Assembly (NCBI GenBank): GCA_025465385.1
Contig: JAODNG010000378.1
Span: 1 to 5,241 of the forward strand
Origin: Pseudonocardiales bacterium
Lineage (GTDB): Bacteria > Actinomycetota > Actinomycetes > Mycobacteriales > Pseudonocardiaceae
Reading direction: 5' to 3'
Length of the DNA: 5,241 nt
Positions within the stretch are counted from its first letter, which is position 1, and each line of letters opens with the position of its first letter. Positions 1-5,023 of the stretch are shown one piece after another. A model generated the notes under the pieces. That model was given only the letters and a program-made list of their open reading frames with translations. It ran no database searches and had not been told where the DNA came from. Both the position numbers and the translations under genes were made by a program.

Positions 1-1083
1 GTTGGACGTGGTGGGGTAGCCCCAGCGCACGGTATTCATGTCGAAGGGCACGCAGCCGTAGTGCAGCATCAGGTCGGGACGGTCGAGGCCCGGTTCGGTT
101 CGGGTGAACAACCCGATCTCCCACCACTGGGTGGAGCGGGTGACCATCGGCCGCGACGCCTCCCACATCACCAGGCCTTCGACGTGGTCGTCGAGGTTGG
201 ACCCGACGCCAGGGCTGTCGACCAGCACGTCGATGCCGACGTCGCGCAGCTGCTCGGCCGGGCCGATACCGGACAGCATGAGCAACTTTGGACTGTCGAT
301 CGCCCCGGCGGACAGGATCACCTCCCGCCGGGCGTGCACGGTGGCGTACCGACCCGGTTCGAGATACTCGACGCCGGTCGCCCGCTTATGGGCGTCGAAG
401 AGCACCTGTCTGACCCAGGAGTCGGTGCGCACGACGAGGTTGCGCCGCTGACCGATGATCGGGTGCAGGTACCCACGTGAGGATGAGACGCGGGTGTTGT
501 GCTCGTCGGCGTTGATCTGGAAGAAGCCGGCTCCCTCGGTGACAGTGGCGCCCTCGTTAAAGCGCACGGTGGGTAACCCGACCGCGGCCGCGGCGGCCAG
601 GACCGCGACACCACACGGATCTTGTGGCGGGATCTGCCGCAGCATCACGGGGCCGGAGCGGCCGTGATGATCGCCAGGACCGTCGTTGGCCTCCAACCGC
701 GCGATCAGCGGCCAACAGTCGTCGGCGCCCCAGCCTGTACATCCCATTGCGGCCCACTCGTCGAGGTCCTCGCGTGGCGTCCAGAACGCGATGCAGGAAT
801 TGTGCGAGGAGCACCCGCCGAGCACCCTGGCGCGAGAATGCCGCACGAAGCTGTTGCCGTGGGCTTGCGGCTCGATCGGGTAATCCCAGTCGTAGCCGGA
901 CCCGAGCAGCTGCGGCCACCGCTCCAGCGCCAGGATCTTCGGGTCGTCGACGTCGGACGGACCGGCCTCGAGGAGGCACACCGTGACCGACGGATGCTCC
1001 GACAGCCGGGCCGCCAGCACGCATCCCGCCGAACCACCGCCGACGACGACGTAGTCGTACTCTTCGACGCCGTTAATGCTCAA
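1..1083 (-). CDS. codA: Choline oxidase (GMC oxidoreductase), C-terminus beyond window
   Basis: The frame is open from TTG at 1083 to the left edge, giving 361 residues; family members have about 540, so the C-terminal catalytic His/Asn part is not visible. Choline oxidase is an FAD enzyme that oxidises choline through betaine aldehyde to glycine betaine, with O2 as acceptor. Seen: dinucleotide fold GGGSAG (15-20) with E39 closing the first beta-alpha-beta unit; LGGCSSHNSCIAFW (88-101), in which H94 matches the histidine that carries covalent FAD (His99 in Arthrobacter); GMC signature 2 GAIDSPKLLMLSGIGP (260-275); DDHVEG with E302 (Glu312 equivalent); LHYG with H341 (His351 equivalent). Similarity to Arthrobacter choline oxidase, recalled from memory, runs through the whole visible part, including the STQWWEIG and PFDMNT stretches. 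The TTG start overlaps an upstream in-frame TGA as TTGA. An ATT six bases after GAGGA, or ATG at 1164, are alternatives; the ATG extension would be antisense to a ydeI remnant and is disfavoured. Confidence 0.9.
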   Translation of the reverse strand, partial: MSINGVEEYDYVVVGGGSAGCVLAARLSEHPSVTVCLLEAGPSDVDDPKILALERWPQLLGSGYDWDYPIEPQAHGNSFVRHSRARVLGGCSSHNSCIAFWTPREDLDEWAAMGCTGWGADDCWPLIARLEANDGPGDHHGRSGPVMLRQIPPQDPCGVAVLAAAAAVGLPTVRFNEGATVTEGAGFFQINADEHNTRVSSSRGYLHPIIGQRRNLVVRTDSWVRQVLFDAHKRATGVEYLEPGRYATVHARREVILSAGAIDSPKLLMLSGIGPAEQLRDVGIDVLVDSPGVGSNLDDHVEGLVMWEASRPMVTRSTQWWEIGLFTRTEPGLDRPDLMLHYGCVPFDMNTVRWGYPTTSN

Positions 1084-1110
1084 TCCTCGCTGGGTTCGCT
1101 GGTGTATGCA

Positions 1111-1262
1111 TCCGCGCCACGTGAGGTCATCGCGCCAGCCGATCTCGCGGACGCGTTCGCGCATGATAACGAATCGATGAGGCAAAGAAGGCCGATACTC
1201 GCCGCGCGTGGATCACCAAGGCGATCGAGGCGCTGCGCGCTGGCAAGCCGACCCACCAGTAG
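1111..1262 (+). pseudogene. Remnant of a YdeI/OmdA-family protein gene (C-terminal part)
   Basis: Two plus-strand segments in different frames resemble the C-terminal half of the YdeI/OmpD-associated family. Segment one (about 1117-1173) reads PREVIAPADLADAFAHDN, like the 'VPxDLAxAL' part. Segment two (1176-1262) reads DEAKKADTRRAWITKA, then IEALRAGKPTHQ and TAG at 1260-1262, like the family's 'EAKRPETRARRIAKTVELLxxGK' ending. From the family pattern I expect roughly 20-25 residues between them (the 'SHRxEyxxwI' part). They are missing, and the frame changes at about 1168-1176. The 5' half of the gene is absent, since the choline oxidase gene occupies that side on the other strand. Segment two keeps strong G/C third-position bias, which suggests recent decay. 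The family is linked to stress or peptide resistance, but this fragment should make no functional protein. The match is from memory of the family pattern. Confidence 0.6.
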
Positions 1263-1469
1263 TTTCCGGCGAACGGCGTCGACCTGGCCGTCGATCAGAA
1301 TTTCAGCCAGCGGTAGTTGATGGACGGCCTGGTACCAAAACTCTTGTTGCGCCTGCCCGCTGATCACCGAGCGCAAACCGATCACGATCAGCACAGCGGC
1401 ACCGACGACGGCAGGTGAGGGTCACGACCACGGCGATGATGAGAATCCGTGACGGAACACGTGGTTCAT
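1263..1469 (-). pseudogene. Frame-disrupted small single-helix membrane protein gene
   Basis: An ATG at 1467-1469 begins 4 nt after the stop of the membrane protein gene upstream, a spacing typical of coupled genes. It reads MNHVFRHG and hits TGA at 1422-1424. Shifting frame at about 1447 gives ILIIAVVVTL, and shifting back at about 1415 gives PAVVGAAVLIVIGLRSV. Joined, these make one long hydrophobic helix, followed by ISGQAQQEFWYQAVHQLP and LAEILIDGQVDAV. The reading suggests an N-terminally anchored protein with a small extracytoplasmic part, interrupted by two compensating single-base indels. From GTG 1394 a minus-strand frame is open to TGA 1080, but its last 60 codons are antisense to the ydeI remnant and probably not genuine. 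The family is not recognised. Sequencing error, or an intact short gene starting at GTG 1394, are the alternatives. Confidence 0.4.
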
Positions 1470-1473
1470 GGCT

Positions 1474-2004
1474 TCATCGTCCGCCGGGCACCGGATTGTT
1501 CGCTGATGAGGCATACCAACGCAGCGATACCAGGGCGAGGATCAGCAGGATGCCCTCGACGACGAGGCTGACGACCCCGAGGGGTTCTCCCCAGTTGCCG
1601 ATGTCATCGGTGTAGTTGGGCAGCCCTGGTCCGCGGGACAGCACGTAGCCCACGATGGGGCCGGCTGCGACCCCGAGCGACAGTAACCACCCCACTCGTG
1701 CGTGTTTGGTCAGCAGCAGTGCCGCCACCAAGACGCCGGCGACTTCCAGCGCGTAGTACAAGAGCTGGACATATTCCGGGCCTTTGGTGCCGGGCACGCC
1801 ACCTTGGTCGATGACGTGAATAGCGGCGACCGCAAGGCACCCCACGACGCCGACCAGCCGCGCAATCAGGCTGCTTCCTGTGGCACGACCAGAGCGGGCG
1901 GCTGGCTGCATAGAAGATCGATTCCTCACCGACGGGTCACCTTGACGACCCGTGAAGGACCGCGTTCGCGGGCGGCCAGCCGCACTAGTTTGGGAGCGGT
2001 TCAT
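1474..2004 (-). CDS. Four-helix integral membrane protein of unknown function
   Basis: The ORF encodes 176 residues from ATG 2004. Four hydrophobic segments are visible: about 46-66 (LIARLVGVVGCLAVAAIHVI), 78-99, 103-123 and 141-162. The loop between helices 3 and 4 has a conserved-looking motif, LSRGPGLPNYTDDIGNWGEP (122-141), of the kind found in conserved hypothetical membrane proteins of actinobacteria; no biochemical function is known to me. The first 31 residues are rich in Arg, Ser and Thr, with weaker G/C third-position bias than the rest. A second start, ATG 1909-1911 (MQPAARSG), has AGGA 11 nt upstream and would give 145 residues. The 2004 start has GAGGG only 2 nt away. It is divergent from the two-component system, which makes it a candidate target or partner by position only. 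The downstream frame-disrupted gene starts 4 nt after its stop. Confidence 0.8.
   Translation of the reverse strand: MNRSQTSAAGRPRTRSFTGRQGDPSVRNRSSMQPAARSGRATGSSLIARLVGVVGCLAVAAIHVIDQGGVPGTKGPEYVQLLYYALEVAGVLVAALLLTKHARVGWLLSLGVAAGPIVGYVLSRGPGLPNYTDDIGNWGEPLGVVSLVVEGILLILALVSLRWYASSANNPVPGGR
1932..1953. repeat. 22-bp interrupted palindrome
   Basis: ACGGGTC (1932-1938) is perfectly repeated in inverted orientation as GACCCGT (1947-1953), with 8 bases between. It lies inside the N-terminal codons of the membrane protein gene if ATG 2004 is used, or 20-odd bases upstream of the alternative ATG 1911. It could be an operator for a dimeric repressor or an RNA hairpin near the start. In GC-rich DNA a 7-bp match can arise by chance. 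Confidence 0.3.
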
Positions 2005-2021
2005 GGCCCTCAGCGTGCACC

Positions 2022-2031
2022 TTAAATTTTA
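2022..2031. promoter_or_regulatory. AT-rich divergent promoter candidate
   Basis: TTAAATTTTA is the only long A/T run in the window and sits between the divergent membrane protein and response regulator genes. On the minus strand it contains TAAAAT (2031-2026), a good -10 hexamer that would give a leader of about 15 nt to ATG 2004. On the plus strand TAAATT (2023-2028) could be a -10, with a weak TTCATG (2000-2005) 17 nt upstream as -35. A plus-strand transcript would then have about 70 nt before ATG 2106. No clear direct-repeat operator was seen. Confidence 0.35.
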
Positions 2032-2095
2032 GAGCGGCCTTGGAGAACCCTGTGAAGCCCGACAATGCCGCTGTTCGCTGTACCCGGATCTCGGC

Positions 2096-2100
2096 GGGGA
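2096..2100 (+). promoter_or_regulatory. Ribosome binding site selecting the ATG 2106 start
   Basis: GGGGA lies 5 nt before ATG 2106. The upstream in-frame candidates TTG 2040 and GTG 2052 have no comparable site. The 22 residues they would add (MENPVKPDNA...) precede the normal receiver-domain N-terminus and are not expected for this family. Confidence 0.6.
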
Positions 2101-2105
2101 CGAAG

Positions 2106-2828
2106 ATGGCCGCTGTGGACTCGATCCCACCACCCGCCGCAGGCGGCTTTCGACTGCTCCTCGTCGAGGACGAACCTGAGTTCAGCGCCATCCTCGCCGC
2201 GCTGTTCACCGACGAGGGTTACCACGTCGATGTCGCCGGCGACGGGCAGCGCGGCTTGCACCTGGGCCTCACCCGCAGCTTTGACGTGATCGTGTTGGAC
2301 CGCGGGTTACCAGCCATCGAGGGCCTGGACCTGATGAGACAGTGGCGCCGCCATGGAGTCACTACCCCGGTGCTGATCCTCTCGGCGCGCGGCACCACCG
2401 TAGACCGGGTCGCCGGGCTCGATGCCGGCGCCGAGGACTACCTGGCTAAACCCTTCGACGTCGACGAACTACTCGCCCGGCTGCGGGCGCTGCGCCGGCG
2501 CCACCTCGACGTCGCCCGGATGCTGCCGGTCGGCGCGTACCTACTCGACCTCGACACCCGTGAAGTCTCCGCTGCCCCGGACCAGGCCGGCGCCGGCGCC
2601 GAACCGGTCCAGCTCTCAGAACGGGAGTGCGGATTGCTGGCCACGCTGGCCGGTCGGCCCGGACAGATATTCAGCCGCGCCGACCTGCTCACCGGCGTGT
2701 TCACCGAGGCTGAAAGCCCGATCGTGGTCGACACCTACGTGCACTATCTGCGGCGCAAGCTCGGGCGAGGCATCGTGGACACCGTGCGCGGCCGCGGTTA
2801 CCGTCTCGGCCGGGACCCGCGCCGATGA
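2106..2828 (+). CDS. OmpR/PhoB-family two-component response regulator
   Basis: This is a cytoplasmic transcription factor of 240 residues, a normal length, activated by phosphotransfer from the kinase encoded next to it. The receiver domain (about 15-130) has LLLVEDE (acidic E21, D22), phosphoacceptor D65 in VLDRGLP, S93 in LSAR, and K115 in the LAKPF motif. A linker of Ala, Gly and Pro (about 156-167) leads to a winged-helix domain (about 168-235). That domain has LSERECGLLATLAGRPGQIF, recognition-helix residues VDTYVHYLRRKLG (208-220) and wing VRGRGYRL (227-234). All phosphorylation residues are present, so it should be functional. D65 is followed by Arg where many relatives have Leu or Met. 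ATG 2106 is chosen for its GGGGA site; TTG 2040 would add 22 residues. The stop overlaps the kinase ATG (ATGA), so the two genes are co-translated. The regulon is not evident; the divergent membrane protein gene and autoregulation are the first candidates. Confidence 0.93.
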   Translation: MAAVDSIPPPAAGGFRLLLVEDEPEFSAILAALFTDEGYHVDVAGDGQRGLHLGLTRSFDVIVLDRGLPAIEGLDLMRQWRRHGVTTPVLILSARGTTVDRVAGLDAGAEDYLAKPFDVDELLARLRALRRRHLDVARMLPVGAYLLDLDTREVSAAPDQAGAGAEPVQLSERECGLLATLAGRPGQIFSRADLLTGVFTEAESPIVVDTYVHYLRRKLGRGIVDTVRGRGYRLGRDPRR

Positions 2829-4045
2829 CCCCGGCCTCCCGCGTTGAGTCCGTACTGCTGCGCCGGGCGGCGATACGGCTCGGGTTGCAGGCCGCGTTGC
2901 TGGCCGCGACGATCGTCGTCCTGCTGTCCGCCGCCGCCGTGGCCGTGGTACTCAGCAGCCAGCGCCACGCCGCCACCACCCTGCTTGACGCGGCCGTGAC
3001 GCGCGCCGACGACGCCATCGACCCGCCCGCCGGGATCTGGCTCGCACTTCAGGGGCCGGAGGGGAAGGCGGTAACCCGGGGTATGCCCACGGGATTGCCC
3101 GACACCGGGGCGATCGCCCGGGCCACAACGGTTGGTTCCCGGGAATCCAAAGAGGTCCGGATTGGTCACGTCGACTACCGGATCGAGACCCTGCGCCAGC
3201 CTGACGGCACGGTCGCGCAGGGCATCCTGGACCTCACCGCCAACCACTCCGAGCGTGACCAGCTGATCGCCACCTTGCTGGTCTGTAGCGGGGTCGGGCT
3301 ACTGCTCGCCGCGGCGGCCGGGACCTGGCTGGGGCACCGCGCACTGCGGCCGTTGTCCGCCGCGCTGGCGTTGCAGCGCCGGTTCGTCGCCGACGCCGGG
3401 CACGAGTTGCGGACCCCGGTGACGTTGCTCAGCACCCGTGCCCAGCTGCTTCGCCGGCGGCTGCGCAGCGGTGTAGAGGCCGGGCCCGCTGCGCTACTGC
3501 CCGACATCGAGGGCATCGTCGCCGACAGCACCCGGCTCGGCGAGATCCTCGAGGACCTGCTGGTGGCCGCGGACCCGGTCGCCTCGCAATCCCGTCAGAC
3601 GGTCGACCTCACCGAGCTCGCCACCGGAGTGCTCGCCGCAGCGGCCCCGCAGGCGGCTGAACGGGACATCCAGCTGACCGGCCCGCAACACGATGCCGGG
3701 CCGGTCCGGGCGTCGGGCTCGCCGGTAGCGTTGCGGCGCGCGGTCACCGCGCTGGTAGACAACGCCGTTCGGCACGCCGAGCATGAAGTGACCGTGGCGG
3801 TGCACACCCGCAATGGGCATGTTCTCGTCGATGTCTGCGACGACGGCCCGGGGATCGATCCCGAACTGGCGCCACGGCTGTTCGAGCGGTTCGTCTCCGG
3901 CAGGCCTGGGCCATCGCAGACTAGACGGCGGTACGGGCTCGGGCTGGCGCTGGTGAGTGAGATCGCTGCGGCCCACGGCGGGCGGGTGGAGCTGCTCAAC
4001 CGATCCGAGCCGGGAGCGGCCCTGCGCATCCAGCTTCCCGGTTGA
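2825..4045 (+). CDS. Membrane sensor histidine kinase, partner of the response regulator
   Basis: The kinase has 406 residues and starts at ATG 2825, overlapping the regulator stop by 4 nt. It autophosphorylates a histidine and passes the phosphate to D65 of the regulator. Layout: membrane helix 1 (about 20-44), an extracytoplasmic sensor region of roughly 100 residues (45-146), helix 2 (about 147-170), and a DHp/HisKA domain with H193 in FVADAGHELRTP. The ATPase domain follows, with N box LVDNAVRHAE (N313), G1 box DDGPGI (D339), F box LFERF and G2 box GLGLALV (371-377). All catalytic motifs are intact. Only 22 residues separate helix 2 from H193. RALRPL looks like the start of a HAMP linker, but the rest of HAMP is missing. 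The sensor segment (GIWLALQGPEGK, VDYRIETLRQPDG) resembles that of other actinobacterial kinases whose signal is unknown, so no stimulus can be assigned. Confidence 0.93.
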   Translation: MTPASRVESVLLRRAAIRLGLQAALLAATIVVLLSAAAVAVVLSSQRHAATTLLDAAVTRADDAIDPPAGIWLALQGPEGKAVTRGMPTGLPDTGAIARATTVGSRESKEVRIGHVDYRIETLRQPDGTVAQGILDLTANHSERDQLIATLLVCSGVGLLLAAAAGTWLGHRALRPLSAALALQRRFVADAGHELRTPVTLLSTRAQLLRRRLRSGVEAGPAALLPDIEGIVADSTRLGEILEDLLVAADPVASQSRQTVDLTELATGVLAAAAPQAAERDIQLTGPQHDAGPVRASGSPVALRRAVTALVDNAVRHAEHEVTVAVHTRNGHVLVDVCDDGPGIDPELAPRLFERFVSGRPGPSQTRRRYGLGLALVSEIAAAHGGRVELLNRSEPGAALRIQLPG

Positions 4046-4072
4046 CGGTAACTTGCCGCTTACCCAGGGTCA
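4043..4072. terminator. Possible weak bidirectional terminator between convergent genes
   Basis: The 24 nt between the stops of the kinase and reductase genes contain GGTAA (4047-4051) and TTACC (4060-4064), a 5-bp stem with an 8-nt loop. The two stop codons extend it imperfectly: TGAC (4043-4046) can pair with GTCA (4069-4072) across a one-sided 4-nt bulge. There is no T-run on either strand, so this is not a classical intrinsic terminator. Confidence 0.25.
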
Positions 4073-4873
4073 GTTCCATCGCCGAAAGCCGCCTTCGGTG
4101 TTGATTATTTGTCCGGTGACCCAGGCTGCGTCGTCGGTAGTCAGCCAGGCGATGAGCCGGGCGGGGTCGTCGGGGACGCCCCAGCGTGCTTGGGGGAAAC
4201 GGTGGCGGAGGGCTTCGTGCACTTCAGGTGGTGCGCAGCCGGTGTCCACCGGGCCGGGATTGACGGTGTTGAGAGTGATCAACTGATCGGCGAGATGGTC
4301 GGCCAGGGTGCGAGCGATGGAGGCGAGCGCGCCTTTGCTCGCAGCGTAGGCCACTTCGCCGCGCATCGGACCGAGGTCTTGCCCGGAGGTCATAAAGATG
4401 ATCCGGCCGCCGGGTCGGCCGTCGTGCTGCGCGGCGAAGGCTTGGGCCAGCAAGATGGTGGAGCGGGTATTGACAGCCCAGTGCGCGTCGAGCATGTCCG
4501 CGTCAAGTGTGTCGAGTGACCCGTCGTTGCCGCTGCAGGCGTGGTTGCACACAAGAATGTCCAGGTGTCCGAGCGCGCGGGCTGCGGTGGTGATCAGCTG
4601 GTGTGGTGCGCCTGGGTCGGCGAGGTCGAGCTCGTCGTGGTGGAGGACCGCGGTGCCGGCCAGCGCGTCAGTGACGCTGTCGATGACCGCGCGCGGGCCT
4701 CCCGGATCGGCTCCCCAGGGCTGGGCTTGGTCGTGCGGGGTGTAGCGGTGCACGAACAAGCTGGCGCCCAGCGCGGCAAGCCGGCGGGCAATGGCGTGTC
4801 CGATTCCGGCGCGGCGGCTCGCGCCGGTCACCAGGGCCGCCCGGCCGCGTAGCGGCAAGAGCCCTGCTCCCAC
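4070..4873 (-). CDS. Short-chain dehydrogenase/reductase (SDR family)
   Basis: This is a classical SDR of 267 residues, a NAD(P)(H)-dependent cytoplasmic oxidoreductase with a Rossmann fold; the substrate is not predictable. Seen: cofactor motif TGASRRAGIG (16-25), the longer 'TGxSRRxGIG' form of one bacterial 3-oxoacyl-reductase-like subgroup; acidic turn ELDLAD (81-86); LVCNHACSG (108-115), where most relatives have NNAG, so N110 is kept but followed by His; N135 in WAVNTRS; catalytic S163 (MTSGQ), Y176 and K180 (YAASK); NPGPVDTG (205-212); and the C-terminal TGQIINTEGGF. The tetrad N-S-Y-K is complete, so an active enzyme is expected. GTG 4873 is supported by GGGAG 7 nt upstream and by the fit of the first strand RAALVTGAS. 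It begins 3 nt after the stop of the MFS small-subunit gene, so it is probably in the transporter operon and may act on its substrate or product. That link is inference. Confidence 0.92.
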   Translation of the reverse strand: MGAGLLPLRGRAALVTGASRRAGIGHAIARRLAALGASLFVHRYTPHDQAQPWGADPGGPRAVIDSVTDALAGTAVLHHDELDLADPGAPHQLITTAARALGHLDILVCNHACSGNDGSLDTLDADMLDAHWAVNTRSTILLAQAFAAQHDGRPGGRIIFMTSGQDLGPMRGEVAYAASKGALASIARTLADHLADQLITLNTVNPGPVDTGCAPPEVHEALRHRFPQARWGVPDDPARLIAWLTTDDAAWVTGQIINTEGGFRRWN

Positions 4874-4876
4874 CGC

Positions 4877-5023
4877 TCAGCTCCCGAACAGTGCGGGGAT
4901 TTTCACCAGGAGCTCGTAGACCCCGTAGCCGAATGGCGCGAGAACCCAAAGCCAGGCGAGAACCATCAGCGGTGCCCGATTGGTTGGCTCGTTCACCGGC
5001 ATGCCTTCTCGGACCTCGGTCAC
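4877..5023 (-). CDS. MFS transporter small subunit (OFA-associated single-helix protein)
   Basis: This short ORF encodes 48 residues from GTG 5023: VTEVREGMPVNEPTNRAPLM, then one hydrophobic helix VLAWLWVLAPFGYGVYELLV (about 21-40), ending KIPALFGS. The pattern of a short polar head, 'LAWLWV..P..wGv' helix and short tail matches the small proteins encoded next to oxalate/formate-antiporter-family transporters, annotated as 'MFS transporter small subunit'. They are presumed to sit in the inner membrane with the transporter; their exact role is not established. The GTG overlaps the transporter stop as GTGA, which indicates translational coupling. ATG 5002 (MPVNEP, 41 residues) is an alternative start, with AGAAGG immediately before it. 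The reductase begins 3 nt after the stop. Confidence 0.8.
   Translation of the reverse strand: MTEVREGMPVNEPTNRAPLMVLAWLWVLAPFGYGVYELLVKIPALFGS

Noticed and set aside
61..480. Plus-strand open frames antisense to choline oxidase
   Set aside because: They are mirror frames of a strongly supported minus-strand enzyme and show no motif of their own.
1084..1164. ATG 1164 as the choline oxidase start
   Set aside because: It would add 27 residues (MRERVREIGW...) that read antisense to the ydeI remnant, and no ribosome site precedes it. TTG 1083 gives the usual short lead-in to the FAD-binding strand.
622..1320. Long plus-strand open frame of 232 codons
   Set aside because: Most of it is antisense to the choline oxidase gene. 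Only its stretch near 1111-1173 resembles a real family (the YdeI/OmdA remnant); the rest has no recognisable domain.
1080..1394. Complete 104-residue minus-strand protein from GTG 1394
   Set aside because: The first third looks genuine, but the last 60 codons are antisense to the ydeI remnant, and an upstream hydrophobic part in another frame appears to belong to it. It is reported as a frame-disrupted gene instead.
2040..2105. N-terminal extension of the response regulator from TTG 2040 or GTG 2052
   Set aside because: It has no ribosome site and no similarity to a receiver domain. ATG 2106 with GGGGA fits better.
2588..2602. GC-rich GGCGCC repeats in the regulator gene
   Set aside because: They encode the Ala/Gly linker between the two domains and are ordinary for high-GC DNA.
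2798..4029. Several minus-strand open frames opposite the kinase gene
   Set aside because: The kinase has all expected motifs in order. These frames are shadows with no domain signature.
4109..4852. Plus-strand open frames opposite the reductase gene
   Set aside because: The minus-strand SDR has a complete catalytic tetrad and cofactor motif, so the opposite frames are shadows.
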